Assembly (NCBI GenBank): GCA_900553295.1
Contig: USCR01000024.1
Span: 1-22,973 of the forward strand
DNA length: 22,973 nucleotides
Direction of reading: 5' to 3'
DNA from: an uncultured Eubacteriales bacterium
GTDB lineage: Bacteria > Bacillota > Clostridia > Christensenellales > Aristaeellaceae
Made by a program: the position numbers and the translations under genes. The first letter of the stretch is position 1, and each line of letters begins with the position of its first letter. Shown piece by piece: positions 9,224-16,134 of the stretch. The notes below the pieces were generated by a model that worked only from the letters and a program-made list of their open reading frames with translations, was not told where the DNA came from and made no database searches.

Positions 9224-10033
9224 TCACGCCCCTTCCCGGAGGGTATAGACCGAGCCCACCGTATCCCGCAGGGCCAAATCCAGGGAAATGTCCTGCCCCA
9301 GGATCATGCCTTCCTGCTCCGCACGCTGGGTGGAGGTGGCCAGGGCCAGCTCCGGCAGGTTGTTTTCCCCGCTCAGGTGTCCCAGAATGATCTGCTTTAC
9401 GCCGGTCTGTGCCAGCTGGATCACCGCGTCGGCGCAGGCAGCGTTGCTCAGGTGTCCGCGGTTGCCCAGAATGCGCTCCTTCAGCGCGGCGGAGTAATGC
9501 TCGTTGCGGCGGAGCATGTCCGGGTCGTGATTGCTCTCCAGCAGCACCAGATTGCTGCCGGAAAGCTGCTCCCGTAGCGCCTTGGTAAAGCGGCCCAGGT
9601 CCGTGGCGGTGGAGATGCTCAGCGCGCCGTGATACAGCCGGAACCCCACCGGCTCCGCCGCGTCATGGGGGATGAGGAAGGGCGCCACGCCAATGTCCCC
9701 CAGGTAAAAATCGGAATGACTGTCAAAGGTCAGGCGCATGCCGGGTGGAATTTCGCCCACCTTACGGGCCATGGCGTTCCAGGTGGGCGCGTTGGCCAGC
9801 ACGGGAATATGGTACTTGCGGCAGAGCACCCCCACCCCGGCAATGTGGTCGCTGTGCTCGTGGGTCACCAGAATGGCGTTGAGGGTGGCGGGGTCCACGC
9901 CAATGGACAGCAGCGCCTCCCGAATGCATTTGCCCGACTTGCCCGCGTCGATGAGCAGGCGGGTGTTGCCGGCCTGCACAAACAGCGCGTTACCGCTGGA
10001 GCCGGAGTACAGCGGACAGAAAATCATTTGCAA
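9224..10033 (-). CDS. YycJ/WalJ-type metallo-beta-lactamase-fold hydrolase
   Basis: A cytosolic MBL-fold enzyme of 269 aa. The start FCPLYSGSSGNA is typical of the YycJ/WalJ group. Metal ligands are HEHSDH (58-63), His123 in IPHD, Asp145 in TATDLG and His219 in GHLSGENN. The SNHD (167-170) and GHLSN (193-197) motifs also belong to this group. WalJ in Bacillus is linked to DNA replication/cell division coordination and exonuclease-like activity. In that group it sits beside walRK, which is not the case here. The likely start is TTG at 10033, 11 bases after AAGGAGG; an ATG two codons later is 17 bases away. It lies 36 bases downstream of the asparaginase stop and 4 bases before the protease. 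Confidence 0.9.
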   Translation of the reverse strand: MQMIFCPLYSGSSGNALFVQAGNTRLLIDAGKSGKCIREALLSIGVDPATLNAILVTHEHSDHIAGVGVLCRKYHIPVLANAPTWNAMARKVGEIPPGMRLTFDSHSDFYLGDIGVAPFLIPHDAAEPVGFRLYHGALSISTATDLGRFTKALREQLSGSNLVLLESNHDPDMLRRNEHYSAALKERILGNRGHLSNAACADAVIQLAQTGVKQIILGHLSGENNLPELALATSTQRAEQEGMILGQDISLDLALRDTVGSVYTLREGA

Positions 10034-10069
10034 TGCTGGAGATTCCTCCTTAAATATGGCATGCCTCCG

Positions 10070-11038
10070 TCAGCGGAATTCGCCGCAGAGGTTTTCCGAC
10101 AGCACCTGGGCCGGATTGTCCAGGCTCAGGGCCCACATCATTTTGGTGACGGCGGCTTCGGTGGTCATATCCCGGCCGGAGATCACGTCAACGGAAAGGA
10201 GCTGATTGCCCACCTCGTAGATGGACAGATCCGCCTTTTCATACATGCATTGGGTCACCACCAGCACCAGAATACCCCTCTGGCGCAGCTCACGCAGCTT
10301 TTCCACCAAATTCCGGCGAATGTAGTGCAGCCCGCCCAGGCCAAAGGCCTCGATCACCAGGCCCCGGTAACCGGCCTGCATCACATAATCCAGCACGCTG
10401 GGCTGGGTGCCGGGCACCAGTTTGAGCACAAAGACCCGGCTGTCCACCGATGCCCGCAGGACATAGGGCCGGTCAATGTGCTGGGGGCGCAGGAAATGCA
10501 CGCCTTCGCTGTCGATCATCCCGCTCAGGCTCCGGTTTACGCTGTCAAAGGCGTCGAAGCTGGTGGTACGGGTTTTGACCGCCCGGGTACCCAGAATCAG
10601 CTTGCGGTGAAAGCACACATAAGTGCCGGGCACCCCCTGCATGGCCGCCTCAATGGCGCAGGAGAGGTTCGTCTCCGCGTCGGAGAGGGGAGCGCCCAAG
10701 GGCAGCTGGCTCCCGGTGAGAATCACTGGCTTGCGTTGGCCCAGGAGCATAAAGCTCAGCGCAGCGGCAGTGTATCCCATGGTATCCGTGCCGTGGGTGA
10801 TGACCACGCCATCACAGTCCGTAAAGGCCTGATCCACCGCCCGGGCCAGCTGCGCCCACTCTTCGGGCTGAATATTGCTGGAGTCCATGGAGAACACGTC
10901 CCGGCTGACCAGTTCCGCCTCCCGCGACATGGGGATGCCCCGCAGCAGCTCCTTCCCGCTGAGCGCGGGCATTAAGCCCTGCGGGGTTTGACGGCAGGCG
11001 ATGGTGCCGCCCGTGGCCAGCAGCGCAATGCGCGTCAT
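10070..11038 (-). CDS. ansA: Type I L-asparaginase
   Basis: Hydrolyses L-asparagine to aspartate and ammonia. 322 aa, with no signal peptide, fitting the cytoplasmic type I enzymes. Motifs are LLATGGTIA (6-14, nucleophile Thr12), MDSSNI (51-56) and THGTDTMGYTA (81-91, second Thr and Asp). A Lys in the AVKTRT segment completes the set. I chose the ATG at 11038 because GGAGGA ends 6 bases upstream. An ATG two codons earlier lies against the Shine-Dalgarno, and another at 11059 precedes it. It is first in a minus-strand run with the YycJ-like hydrolase, CPBP protease and XRE regulator. Its promoter overlaps that of the divergent MFS gene. Confidence 0.94.
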   Translation of the reverse strand: MTRIALLATGGTIACRQTPQGLMPALSGKELLRGIPMSREAELVSRDVFSMDSSNIQPEEWAQLARAVDQAFTDCDGVVITHGTDTMGYTAAALSFMLLGQRKPVILTGSQLPLGAPLSDAETNLSCAIEAAMQGVPGTYVCFHRKLILGTRAVKTRTTSFDAFDSVNRSLSGMIDSEGVHFLRPQHIDRPYVLRASVDSRVFVLKLVPGTQPSVLDYVMQAGYRGLVIEAFGLGGLHYIRRNLVEKLRELRQRGILVLVVTQCMYEKADLSIYEVGNQLLSVDVISGRDMTTEAAVTKMMWALSLDNPAQVLSENLCGEFR

Positions 11039-11077
11039 AAGCATTCCTCCGTATATCATCCGTTTCGCACGGTCTCC

Positions 11078-11107
11078 ATTTTATCATGCTTGCGCTCAGA
11101 ATGTAAA
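11078..11107 (-). promoter_or_regulatory. Promoter for the asparaginase operon
   Basis: Minus strand: TTTACA (11102-11107), an 18-base spacer, TAAAAT (11078-11083). It lies about 40 bases before the asparaginase ATG. It physically overlaps the plus-strand promoter of the MFS gene. Confidence 0.6.
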
Positions 11108-11118
11108 GGTGATACAAT
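11090..11118 (+). promoter_or_regulatory. Promoter for the MFS-GDPD operon
   Basis: TTGCGC (11090-11095), a 17-base spacer, TACAAT (11113-11118). It is about 94 bases before the MFS start. The -35 is weak. The box pair interleaves with the minus-strand asparaginase promoter. Confidence 0.55.
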
Positions 11119-11211
11119 CTTTTTCTGGATGCGCAAGGTGCAGGGGAATACGGAAGGCTTTCCCATTGCACAGGAAAGTGAAAGGGAAAAGAATACACGG
11201 GAGGCAACGCC

Positions 11212-12519
11212 ATGAAGCTCAACACGAAACGAACCTGCCTGGTAGGTCTGGCTTTTTTATCCATCAGCGCCTTTTGGGGGCTGTATGACTTCGTGATCCC
11301 CCTGGTGTTGAAAAATACCTATGGCCTGGGGGATACCTGGGCCGGCGTGGTGATGGCCATGGACAACGTACTGGCGCTGTTTTTGCTGCCCTTCTTCGGC
11401 GCGCTGTCGGATAAGGTCCGCAGCCCCCTGGGCCGCCGCATGCCCTTCATTATGGGCGGAACCATGGCCGCGGTGACGCTGATGCTGGCCCTGGCGCTGG
11501 TGATCCGGGTGGGCACGCTGGGCGTGTTCCTGGCGTGCCTGGCGCTGCTGCTGCTGGCCATGGGCACCTACCGCTCCCCGGCCGTGGCCCTGATGCCGGA
11601 CGTAACGCCCAAGCCGCTTCGCTCCAAGGGGAACGCGGTGATCAACCTGATGGGGGCTGTGGGCGGCATGGCGGCGCTGCTGCTGGTAAACGTGGCGGTG
11701 GTACGGGTAACGCAACCCGATGGAAGCGTGGTTTCCGACTATACCTGGCTGTTTATCAGCGTGGCGGCGCTGATGCTGGCATGTGTGCTGGTGCTTTGGC
11801 GCACGGTGAAGGAAAACGCCTGTGTGGCGGAAATGGAGGCCATGGGCTACGGCGCGGACCCGGCGGAGGAAACCGTGCAGTCCACCGATGCCCAGGGGAA
11901 AAGCAAGCTCCATCCCGCGGTGCTGCGGTCGCTGATTCTCATCCTCTGCTCGGTGTTTTTCTGGTTCATGGGCTACAATGCGGTAACCTCCGCCTTCAGC
12001 AAATACGCCACCACGGTGTGGGGCGTGGGGGAGAGCGCCGCGGCCAACTGCCTGCTGGTGGCCACGGCGGGGGCCATTGTGTCCTACTGGCCGGTGGGCA
12101 TACTTTCCAGCAAGATCGGGCGCAAGAAGATGATCCTGTGCGGCGTGGTGCTGCTGGCGCTGTGCTTTGGCATTTGCGGGCTGGTAACAGCCTTGACACC
12201 GCTGCTGTATGTGGGCTTTGCCCTGGTGGGCCTGGCCTGGGCCGCCATTAACGTGAACAGCTTCCCCATGGTGGTGGAACTGGCACGGGGAGCGGATACG
12301 GGCAAGTACACGGGCTACTATTACACCTTTTCCATGGCGGCGCAGACCCTGACGCCCATCCTGTCCGGGTACCTGCTGGAGCATTGGGGGTATCATACGC
12401 TGTTCCCGTATGCGGCGGGCATGGTGGCGCTCTCCTTCCTGACCATGTGCCTGGTGCGCCATGGGGACAGCAAGCCTGTGGCGCAAAAGGGCCTGGAAGC
12501 CCTGGACGTTGCGGACTGA
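11212..12519 (+). CDS. MFS transporter, SLC45/GPH-like
   Basis: A 12-TM secondary transporter of 435 aa. The segment around residues 44-80, with MDNVLALFLLPFFGALSDK followed by GRRMPFI, is the signature of SLC45/GPH-like sugar transporters, where DN and SD...GRR mark TM2 and the loop to TM3. A cytoplasmic loop (about 200-240) rich in Glu, Gly and Ser separates the two six-helix halves. The second half has SKIGRKKMI as the matching loop. A sugar or glycoside substrate is likely by family but unproven. The ATG at 11212 has GGGAGG 7 bases upstream. It is first in a two-gene operon with a GDPD-type phosphodiesterase (25-base gap). Confidence 0.85.
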   Translation: MKLNTKRTCLVGLAFLSISAFWGLYDFVIPLVLKNTYGLGDTWAGVVMAMDNVLALFLLPFFGALSDKVRSPLGRRMPFIMGGTMAAVTLMLALALVIRVGTLGVFLACLALLLLAMGTYRSPAVALMPDVTPKPLRSKGNAVINLMGAVGGMAALLLVNVAVVRVTQPDGSVVSDYTWLFISVAALMLACVLVLWRTVKENACVAEMEAMGYGADPAEETVQSTDAQGKSKLHPAVLRSLILILCSVFFWFMGYNAVTSAFSKYATTVWGVGESAAANCLLVATAGAIVSYWPVGILSSKIGRKKMILCGVVLLALCFGICGLVTALTPLLYVGFALVGLAWAAINVNSFPMVVELARGADTGKYTGYYYTFSMAAQTLTPILSGYLLEHWGYHTLFPYAAGMVALSFLTMCLVRHGDSKPVAQKGLEALDVAD

Positions 12520-12544
12520 ACATAAAAAAGGAGAAAAGATATCC

Positions 12545-13366
12545 ATGACCTGGTATGGAACCGTGCTGCTGGTGCTTGCCGCCCTGGGAGCGGTGTATGC
12601 CTTTTTGCTATGGCCCCGCTGCCCCAGGCGATCCCTGGGCGCGCTGACGGGATGGGACTATGCGCACCGGGGACTGTGGAACGCCCAGCGGCCGGAGAAC
12701 AGCTTGCCTGCCTTTGCCGCCGCGGTGGAGGCTGGCTATGGCATTGAGCTGGACGTGCACCTGACCCGGGACAACGTGCTGGTGGTTTTTCATGATGATA
12801 CGCTGTCGCGCATGTGCGGCATTTCGAAACGGGTGGAGGACATGACGCTTCCGGAGCTGGAGCGGCTGCGCCTGCAGGGCAGCGAGCAAGGCATTCCCAC
12901 CCTGGACCAGGTATTGGCCGTGGTAGAAGGCAAGGTGCCGCTGATTGTGGAAATCAAGGCGGATAAACGTCTGGCGGAGCTGTGCCGCCGCACCCGGGAA
13001 CGCTTGCGGGACTATGGAGGTGCCTACTGCGTGGAGAGCTTTCATCCCCTGGTGGTGCGCTGGTTCCGCAAGCATGCGCCGGAGGTTATTCGCGGCCAGC
13101 TGGCCTATGGCCTGGGCATGAAACGGGCCCAGGGAAAGAAAAACGGTGTGCTGGATGTGTTTCTCGCTTCGCTCACGGGCAATGCCCTGGGCCGTCCGGA
13201 TTTCGTGGCCCATGACGAGGTTTCCGGAAATGATCTGCCCACGCGCCTGACGCGCCGGATGGGCGCGCACCTGGTGGCCTGGACGGTCCGCGACCCCGCA
13301 CGTATGCGTGCACTGCGAAAAAAATATGAGCTGCAAATTTTTGAGGGGTTCCTGCCGGATGATTGA
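12545..13366 (+). CDS. Membrane-anchored glycerophosphodiester phosphodiesterase
   Basis: A GDPD-family enzyme that cleaves glycerophosphodiesters to glycerol-3-phosphate and an alcohol. 273 aa. An N-terminal TM helix (about 4-23, TVLLVLAALGAVYAFLLW) anchors it; the catalytic domain follows. Motifs are AHRG (40-43), ENS (51-53), ELDVHLTRD (68-76), FHDD (82-85), IPTLDQVL (117-124) and VEIK (135-138), which are the metal and catalytic residues of the TIM barrel. The C-terminal VAWTV is also typical. I chose the ATG at 12545 (AAGGAG upstream); an in-frame ATG at 12461 lies inside the MFS gene. The stop codon TGA sits in the -35 box of the greA promoter, and no clear terminator precedes it. Confidence 0.93.
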   Translation: MTWYGTVLLVLAALGAVYAFLLWPRCPRRSLGALTGWDYAHRGLWNAQRPENSLPAFAAAVEAGYGIELDVHLTRDNVLVVFHDDTLSRMCGISKRVEDMTLPELERLRLQGSEQGIPTLDQVLAVVEGKVPLIVEIKADKRLAELCRRTRERLRDYGGAYCVESFHPLVVRWFRKHAPEVIRGQLAYGLGMKRAQGKKNGVLDVFLASLTGNALGRPDFVAHDEVSGNDLPTRLTRRMGAHLVAWTVRDPARMRALRKKYELQIFEGFLPDD

Positions 13367-13391
13367 CAAGCAAGGACAAATCCAGTATAAT
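13363..13391 (+). promoter_or_regulatory. Perfect consensus SigA promoter for greA-lysS
   Basis: TTGACA (13363-13368), a 17-base spacer, TATAAT (13386-13391): both hexamers are perfect consensus. The -35 hexamer contains the GDPD stop codon (TGA, 13364-13366). Transcription from about 13398 would give a leader of about 108 bases. Confidence 0.88.
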
Positions 13392-13413
13392 GCCACGGTG
13401 TAAAGGACTTTGT

Positions 13414-13488
13414 ATGCCGGGATGCATCGCCGTTCCATGCAGGGAAGCGGGGGTGCATCTTTACTATTACCGGACTATCCATGGTTGA
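13414..13488 (+). CDS. Possible 24-aa leader peptide upstream of greA
   Basis: An ATG preceded by AAAGGA at 6-base spacing opens 24 codons ending at TGA (13486-13488). The encoded peptide begins MPGCIAVPC and ends HLYYYRTIHG, with three consecutive Tyr codons (the second of three is TAT). The stop codon abuts the AAAGGAG ribosome binding site of greA, so its translation could affect greA initiation. It overlaps a long hairpin (13421-13459). It may be a chance ORF: there is no homology evidence, and short SD-preceded ORFs occur by chance. Confidence 0.25.
   Translation: MPGCIAVPCREAGVHLYYYRTIHG
13421..13459 (+). promoter_or_regulatory. Leader hairpin upstream of greA (attenuator-like)
   Basis: GATGCATC pairs with GGTGCATC (8 pairs, one G-U). 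After a G-G mismatch the stem continues CCG/CGG, then TTCC/GGAA after a 1-base bulge, with loop ATGCAG. That gives about 15 pairs. TTTACTATTA follows, a weak U-tract. It could act as an attenuator of greA-lysS or as a terminator of readthrough from the MFS-GDPD operon. Confidence 0.5.
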
Positions 13489-13508
13489 AAGGAGTCTAAT
13501 GTAAAATG
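13488..13508 (+). promoter_or_regulatory. greA ribosome binding site with ATG-TAA start-stop element
   Basis: AAAGGAG (13488-13494) is followed by TCTA, then ATG-TAA (13499-13504), one base, then the greA ATG (13506). The greA start is 11 bases from the Shine-Dalgarno and the minimal start-stop ATG only 4 bases, so ribosomes could initiate at either. The GreA homology begins at or after 13506. Confidence 0.45.
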
Positions 13509-13988
13509 GCTGAGCAGCAGAATAAGACGGTACTGACGGAAGAAGGACTGAAAAAGCTGGAGGCGCAGCTGGACTACCTGGTTTCCGTCCGCCGCAACGA
13601 GGTTTCCGAGCAGATTGCCATTGCCCGCGGCTTTGGTGACCTGAGCGAGAATGCCGAATATGACGAGGCCAAAAAGGAACAGGCCAAGGTGGAGGAGGAA
13701 ATCGTCCGCCTGACCAATACCATTCGCACGGCGGTGGTGGTGGCTGACAGCGAGATTTCCACCGAAAAGGTATCCGTGGGTACCTCTGTGCGGGTGAAGG
13801 ACGTGGACACCGGTGACGAGGATGTGTACGCCATCGTGGGCGCGGAGGAGTCCGATCCCTACGAAAACAAGATCTCCAATGAAAGCCCCGTGGGCGCGGG
13901 ACTGCTGGGCGCCAAGCGCGGCGACGTGGTATCCATTGAGATTCCCGCCGGCATCCTGCGTTACGAAATCCTGGATATTACCCGATAA
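13506..13988 (+). CDS. greA: Transcription elongation factor GreA
   Basis: Binds the RNA polymerase secondary channel and stimulates cleavage of backtracked RNA. 160 aa, the family's usual length. The N-terminal coiled coil (about 10-75) carries the acidic tip GDLSENAEYDEAKKEQ (44-59; Asp45 and Glu48 are the catalytic tip residues). The C-terminal FKBP-like domain ends with SPVGAGLLGAKRGDVVSIEIPAG, typical of GreA. It lies 32 bases upstream of lysS on the same strand, an arrangement common in Bacillota. It is driven by a perfect consensus promoter through a structured leader. Confidence 0.97.
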   Translation: MAEQQNKTVLTEEGLKKLEAQLDYLVSVRRNEVSEQIAIARGFGDLSENAEYDEAKKEQAKVEEEIVRLTNTIRTAVVVADSEISTEKVSVGTSVRVKDVDTGDEDVYAIVGAEESDPYENKISNESPVGAGLLGAKRGDVVSIEIPAGILRYEILDITR

Positions 13989-14020
13989 ACCGCTATTCCC
14001 TTACGAAAGGAACGATCCCC

Positions 14021-15958
14021 ATGGCTGAAATGGAAACACCCCGTACCCCGGAGTTAACCGAACAGGAACAGATTCGCCGGCAAAAGCTCCAGGCACTGAT
14101 GGCTGCCGGGCAGAACCCCTATACCATTACCTGCTTTGACGTGACCCACCGCTCTGAGGAAATCACCGCGCAGTATGATCAGCTGGAGGGAAAGACGGTC
14201 TCCATTGCCGGCCGGATGACCAGCCGCCGGATCATGGGCAAGGCTTCCTTTGCCCACTTGCTGGATGGCCAGGGTGAAATCCAGATCTATGTCAAGCGCG
14301 ACGACGTGGGCGAGGAGGCCTACGCGGCCTTTAAGCAGGACGACCTGGGAGATATCCTGGGCGTAAAGGGCATCGTGTTCAAAACCAAGACGGGGGAAGT
14401 TTCCGTGCATGCCCAGGAGATTACGCTCCTGTGCAAGTCCCTGAAGGTGCTGCCCGAAAAGTTCCACGGCCTGGTGGATACTGATCTGCGCTACCGTCAG
14501 CGGTATGTGGACATGATCGTGAATCCCGAGGTGCGGGACACCTTCCGCAAGCGCAGCAAGATCATCGCTGCCGTGCGGGAGTTCCTGGACGGGGAAGGCT
14601 TCCTGGAGGTGGACACGCCGGTGCTCCATACCCTGGAAATCGGCGCTTCCGCCCGCCCCTTCCGTACCCACCACAATGCTCTGGATATCGACATGTTCCT
14701 GCGCATTGAGACGGAACTGTACCTGAAGCGGCTGATTGTGGGCGGCTTTGAACGGGTATACGAAGTGGGACGCATCTTCCGCAACGAAGGTATGGACGCC
14801 ACCCACAACCCGGAGTTTACCTCCGTGGAGACCTACCAGGCATACGCCAACTACAAGGACGTTATGGACATGGTGGAGCGCCTGTATGAGTTTGTGGCCA
14901 TGAAGACCCTGGGCACCACCGACGTGACTTACCAGGGACAGGTAATTCACCTCAAGGCGCCCTGGAAGCGCATGACCATGGCGGACGCGGTGAAGGAAGC
15001 CTGCGGCGTGGACTGGCTCACCTGGCAGAGCGACGAGGAAGCCCGGGCGGACTGCGAAGCCCGCGGCGTGCATGTGGAAAAGACGGCCAAGCGTGGGGAC
15101 TGCCTCTCCGAGCTTTTCGATGCCTTTGTGGAGGATAAGCTGCAGCAGCCTACCTTCATTATGGATTACCCGGTGGAGATTTCTCCCCTGGCCAAGCGCA
15201 AGCCCGAAGATCCCCGGTTGACGGAGCGCTTTGAGTTTTTCATCACCGGCCACGAGATGGGCAACGCCTTCTCGGAGCTGAATGACCCCATCGACCAGCG
15301 CGCCCGCTTTGAGGCTCAGGTGGCCCAGCGTAAGGCCGAGGGTATCCATGCCGAGGTGGACGAGGACTTTGTCAACGCCCTGGAGTATGGTATGCCGCCC
15401 ACGGGCGGACTGGGCTTTGGCCTGGATCGCCTGGTGATGCTGCTGACCGACAGCCCCACCATTCGCGATGTGCTGCTCTTCCCCACGATGAAGCCCTTGA
15501 AGGATGCGAACGCAGCCAACAACGCGGGAACAAAGGCCGAAAAAACCGCAGCGGAAGAAGTCAAGGCCGAACCGGAAAAGATCGACTTTTCCAATGTGAA
15601 GATCGAGCCGCTGTTTGAGGAAATGGTTGATTTCGATACCTTCGCCAAGTCGGACTTCCGGGCGGTGAAAATTGAGGCCTGCGAGGCTGTGCCCAAGTCC
15701 AAGAAGCTCCTGAAATTCACCCTGAATGACGGCACAGACCGCAAGCGCACCATCCTCAGCGGTATTCATGAGTACTATGAGCCGGAAGAGCTGGTGGGCA
15801 AGACGGCCATTGCCATTGTGAATCTGCCGCCCCGGAAGATGATGGGCATCGACTCGGAGGGCATGCTGATCTCTGCGGTCCATGAGGCGGACGGACAGGA
15901 ACGGTTGAATCTGCTGATGGTTGATGACCGCATTCCTGCGGGCGCGAAGCTGTATTAA
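14021..15958 (+). CDS. lysS: Class II lysyl-tRNA synthetase with C-terminal tRNA-binding domain
   Basis: Charges tRNA-Lys with lysine. 645 aa, about 150 longer than a typical bacterial LysRS (~490-505). An N-terminal OB-fold anticodon domain covers about 55-140. The class II core follows: motif 1 near GFLEVDTPVL (193-202), motif 2 RIFRNEGMDATHNPEFT (251-267), motif 3 GLGFGLDRLVML (463-474), ending LFPTMKP (486-492). A short Ala/Lys/Glu-rich linker (about 495-520) joins a tRNA_bind/EMAP-II-like OB domain (about 535-645). This contains FAKSDFRAVKI, SKKLLKF, LSGIHEYYEPEELVGK and PPRKMMGIDSEGMLIS, closely resembling the C-terminal domain of MetRS. The reading frame is continuous across the join. 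AAAGGAACG precedes the ATG. Confidence 0.95.
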   Translation: MAEMETPRTPELTEQEQIRRQKLQALMAAGQNPYTITCFDVTHRSEEITAQYDQLEGKTVSIAGRMTSRRIMGKASFAHLLDGQGEIQIYVKRDDVGEEAYAAFKQDDLGDILGVKGIVFKTKTGEVSVHAQEITLLCKSLKVLPEKFHGLVDTDLRYRQRYVDMIVNPEVRDTFRKRSKIIAAVREFLDGEGFLEVDTPVLHTLEIGASARPFRTHHNALDIDMFLRIETELYLKRLIVGGFERVYEVGRIFRNEGMDATHNPEFTSVETYQAYANYKDVMDMVERLYEFVAMKTLGTTDVTYQGQVIHLKAPWKRMTMADAVKEACGVDWLTWQSDEEARADCEARGVHVEKTAKRGDCLSELFDAFVEDKLQQPTFIMDYPVEISPLAKRKPEDPRLTERFEFFITGHEMGNAFSELNDPIDQRARFEAQVAQRKAEGIHAEVDEDFVNALEYGMPPTGGLGFGLDRLVMLLTDSPTIRDVLLFPTMKPLKDANAANNAGTKAEKTAAEEVKAEPEKIDFSNVKIEPLFEEMVDFDTFAKSDFRAVKIEACEAVPKSKKLLKFTLNDGTDRKRTILSGIHEYYEPEELVGKTAIAIVNLPPRKMMGIDSEGMLISAVHEADGQERLNLLMVDDRIPAGAKLY

Positions 15959-16041
15959 GCCGCAGCGCATCAAAACTTCTATGGGAGTGCAGCGGCAAAG
16001 GGACGCCACCTCAACTGCACGATGGATCAAATCAATGCCTT

Positions 16042-16075
16042 GCAAATGCGGTCTGCCTGTGCTGACTGCATTTGC
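16042..16075 (+). other. Hairpin in the lysS 3' region
   Basis: GCAAATGCGGTC (16042-16053) pairs with GACTGCATTTGC (16064-16075), 12 pairs with one G-U and a 10-base loop. It lies 5 bases before the terminator stem and has no T-run of its own. The stretch from 15959 to here holds two further, weaker inverted repeats (GCCGC/GCGGC at about 15959-15996, GTGCAG/CTGCAC at about 15987-16020). No gene is visible in it. Confidence 0.45.
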
Positions 16076-16080
16076 TATCT

Positions 16081-16120
16081 AAAGAAGCCGAAGGGATTGT
16101 TTGCTCCCTTCGGCTTCTTT
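16081..16120. terminator. Bidirectional terminator, perfect 16-bp stem
   Basis: AAAGAAGCCGAAGGGA (16081-16096) and TCCCTTCGGCTTCTTT (16105-16120) are exact inverted repeats around the 8-base loop TTGTTTGC. The A/T-rich stem ends supply a short U-tract on either strand. It separates lysS from the convergent gene that ends at 16135. Confidence 0.88.
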
Positions 16121-16134
16121 GCACATGGACGGGC

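Noticed and set aside
11257..12546. 429-codon frame opposite the MFS transporter
   Set aside because: It is His/Gln/Arg-rich, antisense to a well-supported transporter, and has no motif.
14054..16045. 663-codon open frame opposite lysS
   Set aside because: It is antisense to a clear LysRS, with composition typical of a shadow frame and no motif.
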